DNA of 64,000 nt, from contig JAKBVZ010000019.1 in the NCBI GenBank assembly GCA_021841005.1, positions 1 to 64,000 on the forward strand. Direction: 5' to 3'. A program made the position numbers and the translations under genes. The DNA is from Actinomycetes bacterium (GTDB lineage: Bacteria; Actinomycetota; Acidimicrobiia; Acidimicrobiales; JAMCPL01). Positions 38,570-47,267 of this stretch are shown one piece after another. Below the pieces are notes generated by a model. That model did no database searches. It saw only the letters and a program-made list of their open reading frames with translations, and was not told the origin of the DNA. Within the stretch, counting starts at the first letter, position 1; each line of letters starts with the position of its first letter.

Positions 38570-38891
38570 TTATTGCATACTGCACGAATATTGGCAAGTT
38601 GGGAACTCAGAAGTTAGGTATGTGGGCTATCCTGCTGCGGTTCAGTGTCGTACCCTTCCCTCTCTCCCTGGCACTGGATGGGTGACTTGACATGATCTGC
38701 TTATACGAATAATATCCGTCTAAAGAGATAATAGATGGAACGGGGCATAGCAGGGGAATAAGTGGCATGAGAATAGGGGGCATGGGGATAAAGACAGATG
38801 GCTGAGAGGAAACACCAATGAAAATATTGTATGAAGCAGTCGTGAGTCGGCACATGCGGGCGGCGAGAGATTATCGTGAGGAGGCAATCTG

Positions 38892-39272
38892 ATGGCGGTA
38901 TGCATAGGACGCTCACCTATAGTTGAGACGAAGCCTGTTCCCTTGGCCGACGAAGAACTGCTCGCACGACTTTTCCGCACGTTGGGAGAGGTGAACCGGT
39001 TGCGCATCCTCGAATTACTCTTACATGCAGGCGAGCTTCATCAGGCTGATATCGTGCGCATTCTTGGGTTGACACAGGGTCGAGTATCGGAGCATCTGGC
39101 CTGCCTAGTATGGTGTGGGTTCGTTTCTGCTCGCATAGAGGGTAGGCGAACCTACTACCGGGTTGCGGATCCTGCTGTGGCCGAGTTGACCGATTTGGCT
39201 CTTGGATTTCTCGAACGTAACGAGGCGGCAATTGCCACCTGCAGGCGTATCGATGTCAAGGATTTGTCATGA
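38892..39272 (+). CDS. CmtR-like ArsR/SmtB metal-sensing repressor
   Basis: A 126-residue winged-helix repressor. It resembles CmtR, the Cd/Pb sensor of Mycobacterium tuberculosis: HLACLVWCGFV places Cys71 and Cys75 in the recognition helix and Cys117 near the C-terminus (ATCRR). Spacing is 4 and 42 residues, against 4 and 41 for CmtR Cys57, Cys61 and Cys102 (from memory). Metal binding would release DNA. ATG at 38892 has GAGGAGG upstream. Its stop overlaps the next start (ATGA), so it is the first gene of a four-gene coupled unit that it probably controls. Confidence 0.85.
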   Translation: MAVCIGRSPIVETKPVPLADEELLARLFRTLGEVNRLRILELLLHAGELHQADIVRILGLTQGRVSEHLACLVWCGFVSARIEGRRTYYRVADPAVAELTDLALGFLERNEAAIATCRRIDVKDLS

Positions 39273-39991
39273 CATATCCAGCAGCGCAAGGAGAAACCGC
39301 CTTCGAGCACAAAGAGCATAAGGGTGTAGGAGTCCTACTGTGGGGTGCTTTCCGAGATGTGCTGGGCTCGCCCGGCCGTATGGTGGGGTTCGTCGTAGTG
39401 GCCGTGGTCATTGCTTTTGTGTATACGATACTTTTGCCCTTTTCTTATACCCAGCGTGTAGAGTTCGCCAACTGGGATTACCTCAGTGCAGGTTTACTCA
39501 TTTGGTCCATCCTGCTTGGTCTTGGTATGAGCCTGGTGCTAAGTGTCCAGGTGTACGCCATGAGGCGGATAGCCGCCGGTCGAACGGCCGCCGGTTCTCT
39601 AAGTGGGTTCGCTCTTGTGGCAAGCTTGCTACCTAGCTTTCTATGTTGCACTCCCATCATCCCGACTGTCCTTGCTTTTGTCGGGGTCACGGGAATGAGT
39701 CTCTATGACACCACTGGGACTCTCCAGCACGTGTTTGCCGTGTACCAGACAGAGTTTCTTGCTGGGAGCTTGATACTGCTGGCTTTGAGCTCATGGTGGG
39801 GGCTGCATCGCCTGGCGACGGCTGCCTGCCTGAGCGATGTTGGGTGCGTGCTTGTACAGGACGAAACGGATGATCACGATGACCTGAGCGTCGACAAGGG
39901 CCAGATTAGCAGGAACAGCGAGGATATCAGAGACAGAGAGATTAGCAGGAACAGCGAGGATATAAATAGCGATAAGGAGGTTATCTTGTGA
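39269..39991 (+). CDS. Four-TM membrane protein with Cys-Cys-Thr-Pro motif
   Basis: A 240-residue protein with about four or five membrane helices: MVGFVVVAVVIAFVYTILL, SAGLLIWSILLGLGMSLVL, FALVASLLPSFLCCTPIIPT and EFLAGSLILLALSSWWGL. The vicinal Cys pair inside a helix, followed by Pro (FLCCTPIIP), recalls the metal relay of MerT-type mercury importers, though the arrangement is different and I do not recognise the family. The C-terminal tail contains two copies of EISRNSEDI-type sequence encoded by a 25-base repeat (39903-39927, 39939-39963). It overlaps both neighbours by 4 bases. Confidence 0.7.
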   Translation: MTYPAAQGETAFEHKEHKGVGVLLWGAFRDVLGSPGRMVGFVVVAVVIAFVYTILLPFSYTQRVEFANWDYLSAGLLIWSILLGLGMSLVLSVQVYAMRRIAAGRTAAGSLSGFALVASLLPSFLCCTPIIPTVLAFVGVTGMSLYDTTGTLQHVFAVYQTEFLAGSLILLALSSWWGLHRLATAACLSDVGCVLVQDETDDHDDLSVDKGQISRNSEDIRDREISRNSEDINSDKEVIL

Positions 39992-40764
39992 GCAACTCCC
40001 GTAAGGTTGGAATACCGAGTAATGGCAGTTTCAACAAGAGCAATTCCAATAAGTCCGGTTCCAGACAAGTCAGTACCGAATGGCATGGCCAAACGCGGCG
40101 AAGTGGCTCCAACTATGCGCGTCCACCTGGTTCGAACAGGGCTAGGCGCCGGCGTGAGATGCTAAAGGTGGCCCGAAGGAGGAGGATTGGCTGGATCAGC
40201 GCCGTGACCGCGGTCGTCTTGATTGCAGGTCTTGTGCTCGGGCTTCACTTTGCCAACTCTCCAGCTTCGTCGAGTGCAGCTTCCAAGTCCAGCGCCAACT
40301 CTGCAGGCGTTGTGCCGGCAGTGGGCTACCCGGCTCCCAACGGTACTTTTACCTCTCTGGCGGGCCAGCAGGAAAGCGTGGCATCGTTCCAGGGCAAACC
40401 CACGCTCTTGTGGTTTGTGTCCACTTGGTGCTCGTCCTGCCAAGCAGGTACCCAGGCGATGGCCCAGAACCTGAGCAAACTCCAGGCAGACGGTGTCCAT
40501 GTGGTAGAGGTGGAGCTTTACAAGGATCTAGGCCAATCCGGCCCGTCTATGCAGCAGTTTGCAAAGAGCCTTGCGGGATCCAACTTCACCAATCCAGATT
40601 GGACATTCGGAGTATCGTCTTCTGCACTTACTCACGCTTATGACCCCAAGGGTTACCTCGACATCTACTACCTACTTAATTCCAAAGGAAATGTGTACTA
40701 CGTGAACAGTACACCATCCTCGACAATGCCGCAGTTGCTCCAGACGGCAGGCCGTCTGGCATGA
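39988..40764 (+). CDS. Membrane-anchored thioredoxin-fold protein (TlpA-like), CSSC motif
   Basis: A 258-residue protein starting at GTG within the GTGA overlap. The N-terminus is basic, one anchor helix lies at about residues 70-90 (ISAVTAVVLIAGLVLGLHF), and a redoxin domain follows (LWFVSTWCSSCQAGTQAMAQ) with Cys-Ser-Ser-Cys. The domain should sit outside the membrane. TlpA/ResA-like proteins reduce or oxidise exported thiols; CSSC differs from the usual CxPC. It is translationally coupled to a second, similar gene, so the two could work as a relay. Confidence 0.85.
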   Translation: MSNSRKVGIPSNGSFNKSNSNKSGSRQVSTEWHGQTRRSGSNYARPPGSNRARRRREMLKVARRRRIGWISAVTAVVLIAGLVLGLHFANSPASSSAASKSSANSAGVVPAVGYPAPNGTFTSLAGQQESVASFQGKPTLLWFVSTWCSSCQAGTQAMAQNLSKLQADGVHVVEVELYKDLGQSGPSMQQFAKSLAGSNFTNPDWTFGVSSSALTHAYDPKGYLDIYYLLNSKGNVYYVNSTPSSTMPQLLQTAGRLA

Positions 40765-41549
40765 GCGTACCTGTCGTGCCCCGAGGCCATTCATACCGGT
40801 ATCTGGTGTGGCTGGCGGCAGTAGCAGTCGTGCTGGCGGGAGCAATGGTTGCTCATCTGGTAACGCACGGCAGCAGTGCAGTTACCAATTCTGGAAGTAT
40901 CCTAAGCGGTGCACATGGTCCGAGGAAAACAAGTGCTACAAGTGCTACTGGTGCTACTGGTGCTACTGGTGCAGCCTCCCTTTCCTCTTCTCCATCATCA
41001 TCCGTGCCGCTCGCACCCGATGGCACTTTCACCACCCTGAACGGAAGGACGATGACCATAGCTTCGCTACGAGGTGAACCTGCCATGGTGTGGCTGGTGG
41101 TGAATAGCTGTTCGAGCTGTTTCTCGAGCGTGCCGGACGTGGCAAAACATCTGCCGCAACTGACGTCAGGAGGCTTGCGTGTGGTGACGCTGGGCCTGTA
41201 TGGCAGTGTTCCACCTGGCAAGCAGGGTCTTGCCCAGATATCCAGTTTTGGCCAGGCGTCGATCAGCAACGCCGGCATAGACATGACCATTCCCCGTTCC
41301 GACTGGATATGGGGTGTAGCATCAAAAAAGCTGAGCCAGACTTACGATCCAAGCGGTACTCCCGATGTCTATGTGCTTATCGGTCCCGGCGGGCATGTGC
41401 GCTATCGCAACAGCGTGCCCATTGCCACGATGCCTGGCCTGCTGGCCGCTGCAGCACGCATACATGTAGAGACAACCAGAGACGCCAAGGTTGCCAAGTT
41501 CGCAGGAAGCACAAAGGATGATGTCAGAGTTGGCAGCGGTACCCGGTAA
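40761..41549 (+). CDS. Second membrane-anchored thioredoxin-fold protein
   Basis: A 262-residue paralogue of the preceding gene product. One anchor helix (LVWLAAVAVVLAGAMVAHLV), a Ser/Ala/Thr linker containing a GAT tripeptide repeat encoded by a 9-base unit (about 40932-40972), and a redoxin domain with VNSCSSCFSSVPDVAK (CSSC), PDVYVLIGPGG near the end. ATG overlaps the previous stop (ATGA). The stop lies inside a short duplicated TACCCGGTAAGGA segment that also supplies the ribosome site of the next gene. Confidence 0.82.
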   Translation: MSVPVVPRGHSYRYLVWLAAVAVVLAGAMVAHLVTHGSSAVTNSGSILSGAHGPRKTSATSATGATGATGAASLSSSPSSSVPLAPDGTFTTLNGRTMTIASLRGEPAMVWLVVNSCSSCFSSVPDVAKHLPQLTSGGLRVVTLGLYGSVPPGKQGLAQISSFGQASISNAGIDMTIPRSDWIWGVASKKLSQTYDPSGTPDVYVLIGPGGHVRYRNSVPIATMPGLLAAAARIHVETTRDAKVAKFAGSTKDDVRVGSGTR

Positions 41550-41584
41550 GGAGAGTACCCGGTAAGGAAGGAGAGGAAAGAGAC

Positions 41585-42343
41585 ATGTTACGAGAAAAGG
41601 ACAGGCCATACTGTATATATCGTATAACGGCTGATATGAAACGTGCAGCGAGGAACCTGCGGGGTACTCGATATGGTTACATACCGATGCTTCTTCTGGT
41701 GGGAGCACTTGGTATCCTGGCAGCGGCGTGTAGTAGCGCGACCGCTCCTACCTTGACCAATGACCATCCGGCCACGGCTGCACCAGTCAGCATGCAAGAG
41801 TATGTATCGGGTCATTGGATCCCGTTTACGTCGGCAAAGACGCTGACCTCAGCCCAGTGGGCAGTGGTCAATACCTATGCAAATTTCAGCTCGGCGGCAC
41901 TGGCCGTATATTCCACCCGGTCTGTCGATCCACTTGTTACGGTTGTTTCTCCGCAATCCAAGGTGACTGGTATGTTTACCCGGTTTCTGGCAGAAGGAAA
42001 AAATCCTGAGGCGCTTTACACCAAGGCTACTGTCGAATCGGTGGCGATCCATGGTTGCCGGGCCACGCTCACCTTGGAGCTATATTACCCAGGCGGTCGA
42101 ACTCTGCATTATGTGTCGTCTTGGGTCCGACCGTTCAACCGAGCCGCACTTGGATATGGCTCTCATCGTACGACAGGGTCCCTTGCACTCGCGTCCACAA
42201 ATGGCCCTGGTAGCTCTGGCCCTAGTGGCGGCTCTGGCCAGCACTCATCAAGTGCTACCAAACGGGCTGTTGCTCAGTATGCGCCGTGGCTGTTTGTAGG
42301 AGACAACCGGGTCGGCGGAGTGGATACACCGTGCGGGATTTGA
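41585..42343 (+). CDS. Predicted lipoprotein of the CmtR-like operon
   Basis: A 252-residue protein. ATG at 41585 is preceded by AAGGAGAGGAAAGAG. A long basic N-region leads to a hydrophobic stretch, and the lipobox LAAACSS sets the lipidated Cys near residue 49. An in-frame ATG at 41636 would give a more ordinary signal peptide. The mature part has no domain I recognise; the centre resembles a small alpha/beta fold, and the tail is Gly/Ser-rich. Position 35 bases after the second thioredoxin-like gene suggests the same transcript. Confidence 0.65.
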   Translation: MLREKDRPYCIYRITADMKRAARNLRGTRYGYIPMLLLVGALGILAAACSSATAPTLTNDHPATAAPVSMQEYVSGHWIPFTSAKTLTSAQWAVVNTYANFSSAALAVYSTRSVDPLVTVVSPQSKVTGMFTRFLAEGKNPEALYTKATVESVAIHGCRATLTLELYYPGGRTLHYVSSWVRPFNRAALGYGSHRTTGSLALASTNGPGSSGPSGGSGQHSSSATKRAVAQYAPWLFVGDNRVGGVDTPCGI

Positions 42344-42532
42344 GCATGTGGGTGCGCAACCCGCCCAGCGGCACACTGTGATGCCATTTCCGAACGAGGG
42401 AAAAGTGAATACCCAAAACTCCATTCCACAATGATGTAGACGTACAGATACGCTACATGTCGGCAAAAATCTGCCATTACTGATAGAATGTTCAGTATAA
42501 GCGCTGTAAATGAGGTTCAGCGAGGTAATTGG

Positions 42533-43207
42533 ATGCTTGAAGAGGTTCTTCCTGAAGGAACGGCGGATGTGGCATCCGTGTTGTCCCGATGGGCAGCCAT
42601 GGACCAGTTCTATCTGGTAGGCGGAACCGCATTGACACTGCATCTTGGTCACCGACGCTCACGTGACTTAGACTTCTTCACACGAGAGCCACTGACTGAA
42701 CTACCGCCTCTCCCTGGCCTCGATGATTGTCTGGTTCAATTTGGACATGTCGAAACGGAACTTGCCGTTACACACCAACTTCAATGGAAGCTTGACAACG
42801 TGTCGGTTATATTGCTGGCCTATCCGTTTGCTCACTCGTTTGACCTTCAGACGTGGCGTGGGTTGGCAATTGCCGACCCACGGGATGTGGCCGTTCAAAA
42901 GGTATATGCGGTTGTACGACGCGCGCAGACTCGCGATTACCTGGACCTTCATGCTATATTAACCAAAGGCATCCTATCATTCGATGAAGTCATCAATTTG
43001 GCTCAAGATACCTATCGTGATGAGTTCTCTAAGCGTATGTTTCTCCAACAACTTACCTATATCAAGGATCTCAAAGATGTTGATGATGCCTTGAGCTTGC
43101 TGGTGTTGCCGGAGTCGTTGGATACCATTGTCTCCGATCTGGACAACCAGGTCAAGAATTGGATGGCCCACCATTTTCGCCGTCACACACAAGGACTACA
43201 ACCATGA
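42533..43207 (+). CDS. AbiEii/AbiGii-type nucleotidyltransferase toxin family protein
   Basis: About 224 residues. FYLVGGTALTLHLGHRRSRDLDFFT is the nucleotidyltransferase signature of the AbiEii/AbiGii toxin family (GG...DLDFF catalytic Asp residues). Later segments (DPRDVAVQKVYAVVRRAQTRDYLDLHAIL) contain the conserved Lys and Asp. Members such as AbiEii block growth by modifying tRNA and are used in phage defence. ATG 42533 is preferred (AGCGAGG upstream); ATG 42488 is also in frame. The partner gene overlaps by four bases. Confidence 0.85.
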   Translation: MLEEVLPEGTADVASVLSRWAAMDQFYLVGGTALTLHLGHRRSRDLDFFTREPLTELPPLPGLDDCLVQFGHVETELAVTHQLQWKLDNVSVILLAYPFAHSFDLQTWRGLAIADPRDVAVQKVYAVVRRAQTRDYLDLHAILTKGILSFDEVINLAQDTYRDEFSKRMFLQQLTYIKDLKDVDDALSLLVLPESLDTIVSDLDNQVKNWMAHHFRRHTQGLQP

Positions 43208-43524
43208 ACCTACCCAAGCACATTCAACGCCTGTTCTACCGTTACCATGCAGATCTGATAGACACCGAAAAACACATGGAGATGATTATCTTGACCGTCT
43301 TGGCTGATGGCTCATTCGAGGATTGGGAGTGGTTGTTCGATGTCTACGGCTGGGATGCCATTCGAGAATGGATCGCAAAGCCACAGAATGCCTGGGAACT
43401 CCCGCCTCCCCTCGAACGTTTCTGGACGCTGGTGCTGCTCGGTACGCCTCATGAAACACCGCTTTGGGCAGGTGGTAATTCGCGTCGCTTAGTGCCCGTT
43501 GAGGCATTACCGGAGGTTCTCTGA
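43204..43524 (+). CDS. DUF6922-like partner of the AbiEii-type gene (putative antitoxin)
   Basis: A 106-residue protein starting at the ATGA overlap. LPKHIQRLFYRYHADLIDTE, HMEMIILTVLADGSFEDWEW and LFDVYGWDAIREWI fit the small DUF6922-type proteins often found beside AbiEii-like genes. It is a candidate antitoxin. The order toxin-then-partner is the reverse of the usual arrangement, in which the small gene comes first. Family name assigned from memory. Confidence 0.65.
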   Translation: MNLPKHIQRLFYRYHADLIDTEKHMEMIILTVLADGSFEDWEWLFDVYGWDAIREWIAKPQNAWELPPPLERFWTLVLLGTPHETPLWAGGNSRRLVPVEALPEVL

Positions 43525-44370
43525 AGAGCTCAACGCATCGAAAAAGCTCCGTGGAGTAATCACCTTGTCGCATGACTATTCCTGCGTAATTTGCCGGTCA
43601 TTCCTATCGTTTCTGCCACCCCCACTTGGGTGATCATTCGGTGGTTCAGACCGTCTGGTTCACCTCGACGGCCACCACTACGCTGACGATGGCGACTTCT
43701 ACTGCGCCGACTGCTGGACAGAGGTAACGATGAACCTGCTCCTGAAATCGGACACGCAGACAAGCGAAGATGTAGGAAACTATGTACGGACAAGAAACTG
43801 GGTACTCGCAATCGTTCAGCGAGCTGATTGTCCAGGGTAAGTCGTCATCTACTCTTGATCTGGCCGAGAGCGAGGTTGAGAGCATCCTCGCGGCGAACAA
43901 CAATACCACCGTGGCTGACCTGCCGTTTAGCGTGATCAACCAGGCCACACTACTCAGTACGGCCAAATCCACCACCTCTACTCTCACCGTCCTGCTGGGC
44001 GCCGTGGCTGCTATTTCCCTTTTGGTCGGTGGTATTGGAGTGATGAATATCAGTGACCATAGGCCAATCGACAAAGGTTACGCGCAACGCCAGTGCCGGT
44101 GTAGCCGCCCTGTAGCCTGGAGATACCGTTTTGATCCAGGGAAGCAAATCCTCCAACGGCGTCTTCGACGCAGCTTCCATAGCGGCCACGGCCAAAGGTG
44201 TAACTTCCACGGGATCTGCATTTGCCGGAGTCGCCGGTGCGCTCTCAGGATCCGCAGGCTCCGCCGCTCTACGAGTTCTGTGCCATAGTCACCCAACCGG
44301 CGAGTGGAGCAGGTCGTTAGGACCGGTGGTCACCATGGCATGGTAGGTGCTAAACTATGACCTTGCATAA
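43525..44370 (+). pseudogene. Gene-debris zone including a MacB/FtsX-type permease fragment
   Basis: No intact gene is seen in this stretch. The frame at about 43644-43836 reads HLDGHHYADDGDFYCADCW, a possible zinc-binding scrap. The frame from 43782 encodes part of an ABC permease of the MacB/FtsX type (VINQATLLSTAKSTTSTLTV, then ISLLVGGIGVMNI) and ends abruptly at about 44052. The following frame (44131-44346) is an Ala/Gly/Ser-rich scrap. Three unrelated fragments in 0.7 kb point to repeated deletion or insertion. Confidence 0.6.
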
Positions 44371-44400
44371 CTGTATGGCCGTACAGCCGTACAGCTGTAT
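44371..44400. promoter_or_regulatory. Clustered TACAG/CTGTA half-sites upstream of ilvC
   Basis: CTGTATGGCCGTACAG (44371-44386) is a near-palindrome and is followed by another, GTACAGCTGTAT (44389-44400). They lie about 85-110 bases before the ilvC start and may be a regulator site. Confidence 0.4.
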
Positions 44401-44482
44401 AACTGCATACGGGCTGCAAGCGCAATATCGTGCTCGAAAGGGAGACCGGTCGGGTACATGTGATGTCGAAAAGGAGTAGATC

Positions 44483-45508
44483 ATGGCTAAGTTGTATTAC
44501 GATAAGGATGCTGATCCTTCCCTTATAAAAGGCCGGAAAGTGGCTGTATTGGGTTACGGCTCGCAAGGACATGCCCATGCGCAGAACCTTGCTGATTCAG
44601 GCGTGGATGTGCGTGTCGGACTCAGGGAGGGATCGTCCTCCAGGGAAAAGGCACAGGAAGCGGGTTTGAGGGTGCTGAGCATACATGATGCTGCCGACGA
44701 AGCCGATCTCATTATGATACTCCTGCCCGACACCGAGCAGCCGGATGTCTATGTGCGCGATATAGAGTCCACACTGAACGAGGGGGATGCCCTGTTCTTT
44801 GCACATGGCTTCAATATCCATTTCGGCCAGATCAAGCCGCCTCCGTACGTGGACGTGGCGATGGTTGCGCCGAAGAGTCCGGGGCACCTGGTTCGCAGGA
44901 CCTATGAGCAAGGCGGAGGTGTGCCTTCCCTTGTTGCTGTTGCACAGGATCATTCCGGCAAGGCCAGGGACCTGGCCATATCTTATGCGCATGCATTGGG
45001 GGCTACTCGGGCCGGAGTGCTGGATACCACCTTTGCCGAGGAGACGGAGACTGACCTTTTCGGTGAGCAGACCGTTCTCTGCGGTGGAGTCACCGGTCTC
45101 ATACAGGCGGGTTTCGATACACTGGTGGAGGCAGGGTACCAGCCCGAGTCGGCATATTTTGAATGCCTGCACGAGATGAAGCTCATCGTGGATCTTATCT
45201 ACGAGGAAGGCATCAAGGGTATGCGCTACTCTGTATCGGACACCGCTGAGTATGGTGATATGACCCGCGGGCCGAAAGTGATAGATGATCATGTACGCCA
45301 GACAATGCGAGAGATACTCGGCGATATTCGCTCAGGCAAGTTTGCCGAGGAGTGGATTGCGGAGAACAAGGCTGGTAGGCCCAACTTCAACGAGCTCAGG
45401 CGCAAAGCGGCGGAAGCTCCCATAGAGAAGGTGGGGGAGGAGCTGAGGGCGATGATGCCGTTTATATCGTCAGGTCGCAAGGGCGTGAGAGACGTGTCCG
45501 GAGGCTGA
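44483..45508 (+). CDS. ilvC: Ketol-acid reductoisomerase (NADP+)
   Basis: Catalyses the second common step of valine and isoleucine synthesis: isomerisation and reduction of acetolactate or acetohydroxybutyrate. The 341-residue class I enzyme shows the NADPH loop [35 protein letters not shown] and the C-terminal Mg2+ residues ([11 protein letters not shown]). ATG 44483 is preceded by AAAGGAGTAGATC. The adjacent ilvB/ilvN genes found in many relatives are not here; the gene stands alone behind a debris zone. Confidence 0.98.
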   Translation: MAKLYYDKDADPSLIKGRKVAVLGYGSQGHAHAQNLADSGVDVRVGLREGSSSREKAQEAGLRVLSIHDAADEADLIMILLPDTEQPDVYVRDIESTLNEGDALFFAHGFNIHFGQIKPPPYVDVAMVAPKSPGHLVRRTYEQGGGVPSLVAVAQDHSGKARDLAISYAHALGATRAGVLDTTFAEETETDLFGEQTVLCGGVTGLIQAGFDTLVEAGYQPESAYFECLHEMKLIVDLIYEEGIKGMRYSVSDTAEYGDMTRGPKVIDDHVRQTMREILGDIRSGKFAEEWIAENKAGRPNFNELRRKAAEAPIEKVGEELRAMMPFISSGRKGVRDVSGG

Positions 45509-45678
45509 GCGACAGGTCGTCAACGGTAAGAATCTGTATAGTATTACATGTCGACAACTGCCTGGCTAGGAGTATGAGTTAGAATCGTACTACGATATAA
45601 AGTGGACACATGATATTTTGGGGGCTATACGGCTGAGCCATAATATATAGGGTTACCAGCCCAACAGCCCGGGGTTCT

Positions 45679-45777
45679 GATCCACGCTCCTAGGCAATGA
45701 ATACTGCGAGCCTGTGTAGGACAAGTCGGCAATGATGATGAATCGGCAGTCGCCTTTCATTTTATTGAGCGTGGATC
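45679..45777. other. Long-range 11-bp inverted repeat between convergent genes
   Basis: GATCCACGCTC (45679-45689) and GAGCGTGGATC (45767-45777) are perfect reverse complements with 77 bases between. They lie downstream of ilvC and just beyond the end of the convergent minus-strand gene. A structured 3' region or a small element is possible; no U tract marks a simple terminator. No gene is seen in 45509-45781. Confidence 0.5.
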
Positions 45778-45781
45778 TAAA

Positions 45782-47146
45782 TCAGGGGACCGGGGTGAGT
45801 GTCATGGTAAAGGGAGATGAGTAGCCGGAAGGGAATGCCAACAATTTTCCTGCGATGGTTACGGACATTTTGTAGGCGGCACCGAGTTCAATGGTGACCG
45901 TACCGCTCGCGCTTATGACCTGCGATTGGCCGGGATAGGTCATGCCCGTCCATAGTACGCTGCCGGTTGACTGCGATTTTGCCATTACCCAGCAACGCTC
46001 TCCGGGGCTCAAGGTCACAGCGTAGTTGCCGGGGGGCGCAGGGTAGGAGCCGGTGAATGTGGTATAGGAGACAGGCTGGATCAGCCCTGAACCGCTGTTG
46101 GAGTCGTAGGGGTTCACGGTGCTGGAGGTGCCGCCCTTATGGTTCTTGGTCTTGCGGTTGCTGGTTTTCGGGTGCTTGTTCGCGGATGCGGTAGAGGCAG
46201 TGCCTTTACGTGATGAGCCGGATGCAACTGCCCGTGTTTGCCCGGCGGATGCAGGTCTGGCCAAAGCGCTTCCCCGTGTCCTCGGTATTGGCTTGCCACC
46301 TATGGATAATGATGTAAGTGTAAGGATCAGAGCCACCATGATGAGCGCGAGGGCGGCTGCCATCCTCTTCCAGCTAGGCCTCAGGTGGAGCCATCCCATT
46401 CTCACGAGTAGGGGGGACGCAGGTTTGCCTGCAGAGTGCCTAGTCTCGCTCATGGCGGATGCGGAGCCGTACAGTTCTGCTTGTGCTTGATTCATCCTGG
46501 TATCTGTGCCATCGTGGCGTGACGAGCCGACCGGCAGAGTGTCATCGACAAATACCATATCTGGTTGTCGTGTGTATTCAGTCCGTACCGTGCCGTCAGA
46601 CTCTCTATCCTGTTCTCCAGTGAAGTGCTGGTTACCTGCGTAATGCACACCTTTTATTGCTTTATTATCGTACTGAGTCGTGTTGTGCACGGTAGTGCCT
46701 GCCGGTTGCTCGATTCTGCTGGACTCTTGGTCGGACCTGCTGCCGCGGTGAGCATTGCCTGTACGATCGATCAAGCGTTGGCGCGCCAATTCTGCTCGTT
46801 TCTCCATCTCGACCATGGCATCTGCCGACCGGGTGTCGGCCGGTGCACGTCCGATTATCCTGATAGTCGAAGGTGGGTCTGGTATGACGGGTGTAGCAGG
46901 TGGAATTCGCTCTGCAGTATGGCTGGATGCGCTACTGGTGATAGTATCTCCCCGATCGGCGTATTCACGGCCACTGCTGCCGCGGGCATTACCAGCATGG
47001 CTGGTATTACCTGGAGGGTACTTGAGTGCTTCAAGTGCATGATGATACCGATCCACCGATTTGCGCTCATTGATTGACATCCTTATGGCCTGGCGTACCA
47101 GGAATATACCTGCCACCAGAATCACTATTACTATAGCGAGAGTCAT
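45782..47146 (-). CDS. Two-TM protein with RodZ-like C-terminal (DUF4115) domain
   Basis: A 454-residue protein of unknown role. It opens with one helix (LAIVIVILVAGIFLVRQAI), then a long Ser/Thr/Arg-rich polar region, a second membrane helix at about residues 275-295 (AAALALIMVALILTLTSL), a Lys/Ser/Thr linker and a C-terminal beta domain (CWVMAKSQSTGSVLWTGMTY, then IELGAAYKMSVTIAG) that matches the DUF4115 fold at the end of RodZ. No N-terminal helix-turn-helix is present, so it is not RodZ itself. Perhaps a cell-envelope or division factor. Confidence 0.65.
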   Translation of the reverse strand: MTLAIVIVILVAGIFLVRQAIRMSINERKSVDRYHHALEALKYPPGNTSHAGNARGSSGREYADRGDTITSSASSHTAERIPPATPVIPDPPSTIRIIGRAPADTRSADAMVEMEKRAELARQRLIDRTGNAHRGSRSDQESSRIEQPAGTTVHNTTQYDNKAIKGVHYAGNQHFTGEQDRESDGTVRTEYTRQPDMVFVDDTLPVGSSRHDGTDTRMNQAQAELYGSASAMSETRHSAGKPASPLLVRMGWLHLRPSWKRMAAALALIMVALILTLTSLSIGGKPIPRTRGSALARPASAGQTRAVASGSSRKGTASTASANKHPKTSNRKTKNHKGGTSSTVNPYDSNSGSGLIQPVSYTTFTGSYPAPPGNYAVTLSPGERCWVMAKSQSTGSVLWTGMTYPGQSQVISASGTVTIELGAAYKMSVTIAGKLLAFPSGYSSPFTMTLTPVP

Positions 47147-47267
47147 ATACTATATTGAACACCCGAAATGCACTTAAGGGTATCGCGACTTTCCAATTTT
47201 TTCCAGATCTACACTTTTCATTAGAATAGTGGGAAGGAGCCAATTGCCGGGCTTGGCTGCCCAGTCT

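Noticed and set aside
44340-44482. T-box or peptide-leader attenuator before ilvC
   Set aside because: I found no T-box core sequence, no branched-chain codon run and no terminator stem with a U tract.
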